Part shown: positions 61,370-64,000 of the stretch, piece after piece
Numbering within the stretch: position 1 is the first letter of the stretch
Layout of the letters: every line of letters begins with the position of its first letter
Assembly (NCBI RefSeq): GCF_900156805.1
Contig: NZ_FTOQ01000014.1
Location: 21,475-85,474, forward strand
Direction of reading: 5' to 3'
From: Roseivivax lentus
GTDB taxonomy: Bacteria > Pseudomonadota > Alphaproteobacteria > Rhodobacterales > Rhodobacteraceae
Length of the DNA stretch: 64,000 bases
Program-made: the position numbers and the translations under genes
Notes under the pieces: generated by a model
Databases searched by the model: none
Told to the model about the DNA's origin: nothing
Seen by the model: only the letters and a program-made list of their open reading frames with translations

Positions 61370-61603
61370 TGCCGCGAGTCCCTCTATGGTCGTGACTTTG
61401 CTGCCTTGAAGCGTCGAAAGAGGAGTGACGCAGGACCTTCGGGCCTGTCCATCGACGTGGACGGTACAGGCGCCGCATTGCGCGATACCACAGCCGAACT
61501 TTGTGCCAGTCAGCCCCAATTCGTCGCGCAGCACCCACAGAAGTGGCGTGTCATCGGACATGTCTATGCTTATGGTGCTTTCATTCACTGTGAATTCGAT
61601 CAA
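61370..61603 (-). pseudogene. IorA-like [2Fe-2S] oxidoreductase subunit, cut by IS256
   Basis: The minus strand reads [14 protein letters not shown], then [17 protein letters not shown] and the plant-type [2Fe-2S] ligand set [15 protein letters not shown]...RRSC. These are the first 75-80 residues of the small subunit of isoquinoline-1-oxidoreductase/xanthine-dehydrogenase-type molybdenum enzymes. Translation would start at TTG 61603 behind GGGAGAAC. The frame runs into the IS256 end, and neither the second [2Fe-2S] domain nor the large subunit is present in the window. It is an interrupted gene from an aromatic or aldehyde oxidation cluster. Confidence 0.7.
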
Positions 61604-61690
61604 GGTCCGTTCTCCCAATTGAAATGCGCCGCCCGCCGGGCGGCGTTGGTGTGTTGGGCTGCCGTGCACCTTCAGTTTTGGAGCGCAACG

Positions 61691-61897
61691 TCACACGGCG
61701 GCTTTATGCGGTGGCTTTCTGTGCGCGCCCGTGGCTTTGTGTGGGACGGCCTCGTCGGCTTCGTCCGCGGCCATCTCCAAGCGCGCCTTGCGAAGATGGG
61801 CCGTCTTGAGCAGGCGTCTCTCCGTTTCTGTTTGTATGATGTTCACCGCAACCCGCGTCGTCTTTTCCAACGTCGTTTCGGCTCTGGGCTCAGTCAT
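61691..61897 (-). CDS. Small hypothetical protein (68 residues)
   Basis: The frame reads MTEPRAETTLEKTTRVAVNI and continues through IIQTETERRLLKTAHLRKAR. It is charged and probably helical in the middle, with a basic tail. A ribosome-binding site (GAGAG, on the complement) precedes the ATG at 61897. No family is recognised. It lies between the broken IorA-like gene and a second small gene on the same strand. Confidence 0.5.
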   Translation of the reverse strand: MTEPRAETTLEKTTRVAVNIIQTETERRLLKTAHLRKARLEMAADEADEAVPHKATGAHRKPPHKAAV

Positions 61898-62043
61898 CTT
61901 GTTTTCTCTCGGCTTGGGCGGACTGGCCATTCGTCATCCTTTTCGATTCAGTCGACGTCGTGCGTGAGTCGAGAAACTGCTAACCTCTAGAAGACAGGCC
62001 TTAATCGCGCCGCGCTCCCAAAGTGGGCCCGCGCGCAATACGT

Positions 62044-62280
62044 TCACTGCCTGCGGACGGAGTTTCCTCCATCGATCATTCCGACGATCACCTTTGCGGC
62101 GGCGGCATTAAGAGCCACCGTGGCTTCATCACCGGGGACGTCGTTCAAGGTCGTCACTGCATCTCTCAGAACATCAACGATGTCCTTTTCCGGCAAGACA
62201 CCTCCGTCGTTGAGAGCAAGCAGCAGCGACTCGCAGATGGCGAGCGCGGCCGTGCCGGAGACGTCGTTTAGCAACGACAT
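62044..62280 (-). CDS. Small hypothetical protein (78 residues)
   Basis: The frame reads MSLLNDVSGTAALAICESLL and continues ALNDGGVLPEKDIVDVLRDA, apparently all-helical and acidic. AAAGGAAAC lies 11 bases upstream of the ATG on the complement, a good ribosome-binding site. I recognise no domain. It may be a stress-associated small protein like the nearby GlsB-type gene, but nothing in the sequence states its role. Confidence 0.6.
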   Translation of the reverse strand: MSLLNDVSGTAALAICESLLLALNDGGVLPEKDIVDVLRDAVTTLNDVPGDEATVALNAAAAKVIVGMIDGGNSVRRQ

Positions 62281-62478
62281 GCGATAGTTTCCTTTCAGGG
62301 GTGACCATTACGTAGGCACGACAACACTTGTCGCTTAGATTGCTCGTGGCAGTATCGCAGAAATATTGTAACCGTAGCTAATCCAAAGCAGTCCCACGCA
62401 GCTCTTTAAGATGCAGATTGCAAAGACGTGTCGGGGTTCAGCCCCGGATTATTCTGCGCGAGAAAGGGCGATCAAGCG
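62281..62478. promoter_or_regulatory. Divergent promoter region of the Crp/Fnr gene
   Basis: These 198 bases separate the small hypothetical gene (minus) from the Crp/Fnr gene (plus). An A/T-rich patch (62335-62390) could hold promoter elements. No Fnr-like TTGAT-N4-ATCAA dyad was found. Confidence 0.35.
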
Positions 62479-63210
62479 ATGAGCATCCAGAACAGTCCGC
62501 TCGTGCGGAAGCTTGGTGCCTATGTTTCTCTGTCAGAGCCTGAACTTGAAATTCTTGCGAAGTTCCACAAAAACCGGCGAACCTTCGCTGATAAGATCGA
62601 GATGGTTTATGAAGGACAGTCATCTCCCTCCGCCTTCATTCTGGCGAAAGGTTGGGTCTGCTCTTACAAAATCCTGCGTAGCGGCGGGCGTCAGATTGTA
62701 GGTTTTCAGATACCAGGCGACTTTATCGGGCTGCGGAGTGTCCTGTTCAGGACTGCCGATCACAGCATTGAACCGATCCAAAAAGTGGAAGCGTCCGAAG
62801 TTAAAGTAAAGGATCTGCTCGGCGCCTTCCAGACGTGTCCGCGCCTGGCCACCGCCGTACTGTGGTCCGCGTCGAGCGATGAGGCCATCGTCGTAGAGCG
62901 CCTTGTCAGTCTGGGGCGGCGCGATGCGGCCGAACGTGTCGCACATCTGTTTCTGGAATTGAGTGCGCGGCTCAAGCTGGTTGGACTGGCCAGCGCGACC
63001 AGCTTTGAATGCCCGGTGTCACAATATCACCTGGCCGACGCATTGGGGTTGAGTGCGATACACATCAATCGCGTCCTGCGGGAACTACGCGAGGATGGAC
63101 TGCTGACGTTCCGCCGCGGTGTCGTAACATTCGACGATCTGGACCGACTGGTGGAACTGTCAGGGTTCGACAGGGCGTATTTAGACTACGAAGGACCAAT
63201 GCTGAACTAA
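62479..63210 (+). CDS. Crp/Fnr-family transcriptional regulator
   Basis: A 243-residue regulator with an N-terminal cyclic-nucleotide-type beta-roll (residues 20-130: VYEGQSSPSAFILAKGWVCS, then IPGDFIGLRSVLF) and a C-terminal winged helix (LADALGLSAIHINRVLRELR). No N-terminal Cys cluster for an iron-sulfur cluster is seen, so it is not a classical Fnr. The start at 62479 is chosen because MSIQNSPLVRKLGAY aligns with relatives of this subgroup. Its winged helix resembles the fragment at 59560. A perfect hairpin follows the stop. Confidence 0.88.
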   Translation: MSIQNSPLVRKLGAYVSLSEPELEILAKFHKNRRTFADKIEMVYEGQSSPSAFILAKGWVCSYKILRSGGRQIVGFQIPGDFIGLRSVLFRTADHSIEPIQKVEASEVKVKDLLGAFQTCPRLATAVLWSASSDEAIVVERLVSLGRRDAAERVAHLFLELSARLKLVGLASATSFECPVSQYHLADALGLSAIHINRVLRELREDGLLTFRRGVVTFDDLDRLVELSGFDRAYLDYEGPMLN

Positions 63211-63225
63211 TGCACTTTCAAAGAC

Positions 63226-63249
63226 GGTGCCATCCAATCGGATGGCACC
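63226..63249 (+). terminator. Terminator-like hairpin after the Crp/Fnr gene
   Basis: A perfect ten-base stem (GGTGCCATCC at 63226-63235, GGATGGCACC at 63240-63249) with a four-base loop starts 16 bases after the stop. Only ATT follows, so termination may be weak. Confidence 0.65.
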
Positions 63250-63323
63250 ATTCCGTGGAGTGCCCCCACTGAAGTGGTCCACCAACTGGGATAGATTTAT
63301 CCCGATGTCAGGAGGACCAAGCG

Positions 63324-63602
63324 ATGGCTGGAAAGCGAGACAAGCCCGAAGAGATTGTGCTGAAGCTGCGGCAGGTTGAAGTGCTGCAGGGACAAGGAAG
63401 CTCGATCGCGGATGCCGTGCGCCAGATCGGGGTGACGCAGCAGACCTATTATCGTTGGCGCAAAGAGTATGGCGGCATGAGCCGGGACCAGCTCAAACGG
63501 CTGAAGCAGCTTGAGGCTGAGAATGCCCGGCTCAGGCGTGCGGTTTCAGATCTGACGCTGGACAAGATGATCCTGACCGAGGCCGCCCGGGGAAACTACT
63601 GA
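63324..63602 (+). CDS. IS3-family transposase OrfA
   Basis: A 92-residue helix-turn-helix protein: PEEIVLKLRQVEVLQGQGSS, then IGVTQQTYYRWRKEYGGM, and a leucine-zipper-like C-terminal helix (LKQLEAENARLRRAVSDL). It is full length for OrfA of the IS3 family, with AGGAGG upstream of the ATG. OrfB overlaps in another frame, normally joined by -1 frameshifting. Confidence 0.9.
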   Translation: MAGKRDKPEEIVLKLRQVEVLQGQGSSIADAVRQIGVTQQTYYRWRKEYGGMSRDQLKRLKQLEAENARLRRAVSDLTLDKMILTEAARGNY

Positions 63603-64000
63603 GCCCCGCCCGCCGCCGTCGATGTATCGAGCATGTGCGGCAGACCCTTGGCGTATCTGAGCGCCGGGCCTGCCGCACACTGGGACAGCATCGCTCGACA
63701 CAGCGCAAGATGCCCATCGGTCTGCCAGACGAAGAACGGCTGACCGATGACATCATCGCGCTGACGCGAGAGTTCGGGCGCTACGGGTATCGCATGATCA
63801 CCGGGATGCTGAACAACAGCGGCTGGCATGTGAACCACAAGCGCCCCTCTCGGCAGATTTGCGCTGCAAATCGCCTGCCGGGCAGTGGTACGAACGGATC
63901 TGGCGGCGGGAGGGGCTTAAAGTCCCGCTGAAACAACCCAAGAAGGGTCGGCTCTGGCTGAATGACGGCTCGTGCATCCGGCTCCGGCCGGAACGCCCGA
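63599..64000 (+). pseudogene. IS3-family transposase OrfB, disrupted (3' end outside window)
   Basis: The orfB frame reads TLGVSERRACRTLGQHRST and TDDIIALTREFGRYGYRMIT and continues WHVNHKR, matching the HTH_21 and start of the integrase domain. At 63845-63891 a 47-base stretch replaces the expected single codon. The family sequence then resumes as ERIWRREGLKVPLKQPKK in a different frame (about 63892-63960). The net 44-base gain shifts the frame, so no full OrfB can be made. The DDE residues lie beyond the window. Confidence 0.75.
63845..63891. repeat. Short palindromic insertion within orfB
   Basis: The insert contains CGGCAG (63851-63856) and CTGCCG (63875-63880) around ATTTGC/GCAAAT arms, making one hairpin with a three-base bulge. 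It resembles REP-type mobile palindromes. Only one copy was noticed in this window. Confidence 0.5.

Larger units (their letters stand above)
63262..64000 (+). mobile_element. IS3-family insertion sequence (right part outside window)
   Basis: The left end lies near GTGCCCCCACTGAAGTGGTCCA (about 63260), a pattern common in IS3-family ends. The element carries orfA at 63324 and the start of orfB in the next frame. It runs past the window end, so the right end and target duplication cannot be seen. orfB is interrupted by a palindromic insert. Confidence 0.7.

Overview
The window is GC-rich DNA with long dense operons, frequent 1-, 4- and 8-base gene overlaps, and gene families typical of Rhodobacteraceae/Paracoccaceae (Alphaproteobacteria). 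No rRNA, tRNA or CRISPR array is visible. The assignment rests on gene content and codon style only.

1-10.6 kb: a conserved-looking block in which surface-glycan genes (alkaline-phosphatase-superfamily protein, YbhN-type flippase-like protein, FkbM methyltransferase, inositol-monophosphatase-family enzyme, GT4 glycosyltransferase) surround a five-gene minus-strand operon: GTP cyclohydrolase II, zinc-type dehydrogenase, 6-pyruvoyltetrahydropterin-synthase-like protein, methyltransferase and RibD-type reductase. The operon looks like an uncharacterised pterin or diaminopyrimidine pathway. A fused membrane/spermidine-synthase-like protein follows.

10.7-23 kb: an IclR-controlled amide/peptide locus. 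IclR, an acetamidase/formamidase and a Gfo/Idh/MocA oxidoreductase run leftward. A Dpp-type ABC importer, two M20 peptidases and a gamma-glutamyltransferase run rightward. A triple half-site sequence lies between them.

23.1-28.1 kb: a guanidine module. A guanidine-I (ykkC) riboswitch sits upstream of an ABC importer (binding protein, permease, ATPase), a GdmH-like guanidine hydrolase, a strongly histidine-rich protein and a 52-residue histidine-containing membrane peptide. The last two are good candidates for nickel-handling partners in place of the HypA/HypB-like accessory proteins known elsewhere.

28.1-34.8 kb: a sugar ABC importer (minus strand), divergent from an OmpR-type two-component system.

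34.8-38.2 kb: a recombination scar holding a decayed integrase, a decayed IS6 element, a 5'-truncated tyrosine recombinase, a complete IS6-family element and leftover IS6 end fragments. It looks like the left edge of an island.

38.2-56.9 kb: a catabolic cargo region with slightly different base composition. It holds a peroxiredoxin, aldehyde dehydrogenase, GST and SDR; a branched-chain-type ABC importer with one binding protein but two complete permease/ATPase sets; a FixH/YtkA-like protein; a LysR regulator; and an operon with a CaiB-type CoA-transferase, GST-like protein, NTF2-like protein, SDR and CitE/CitF-like lyase subunits without CitD. Together they suggest uptake, CoA activation and carbon-carbon cleavage of an unidentified organic acid, possibly with glutathione chemistry.

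56.9-64 kb: an IS-rich margin with a second IS6 element, a duplicated PRC-barrel exported protein, a GlsB/YeaQ membrane protein, a Crp fragment, an IS256 element that cut an IorA-like [2Fe-2S] gene, two small conserved-looking proteins, a Crp/Fnr regulator and the start of an IS3-family element whose orfB is broken by a palindromic insertion.
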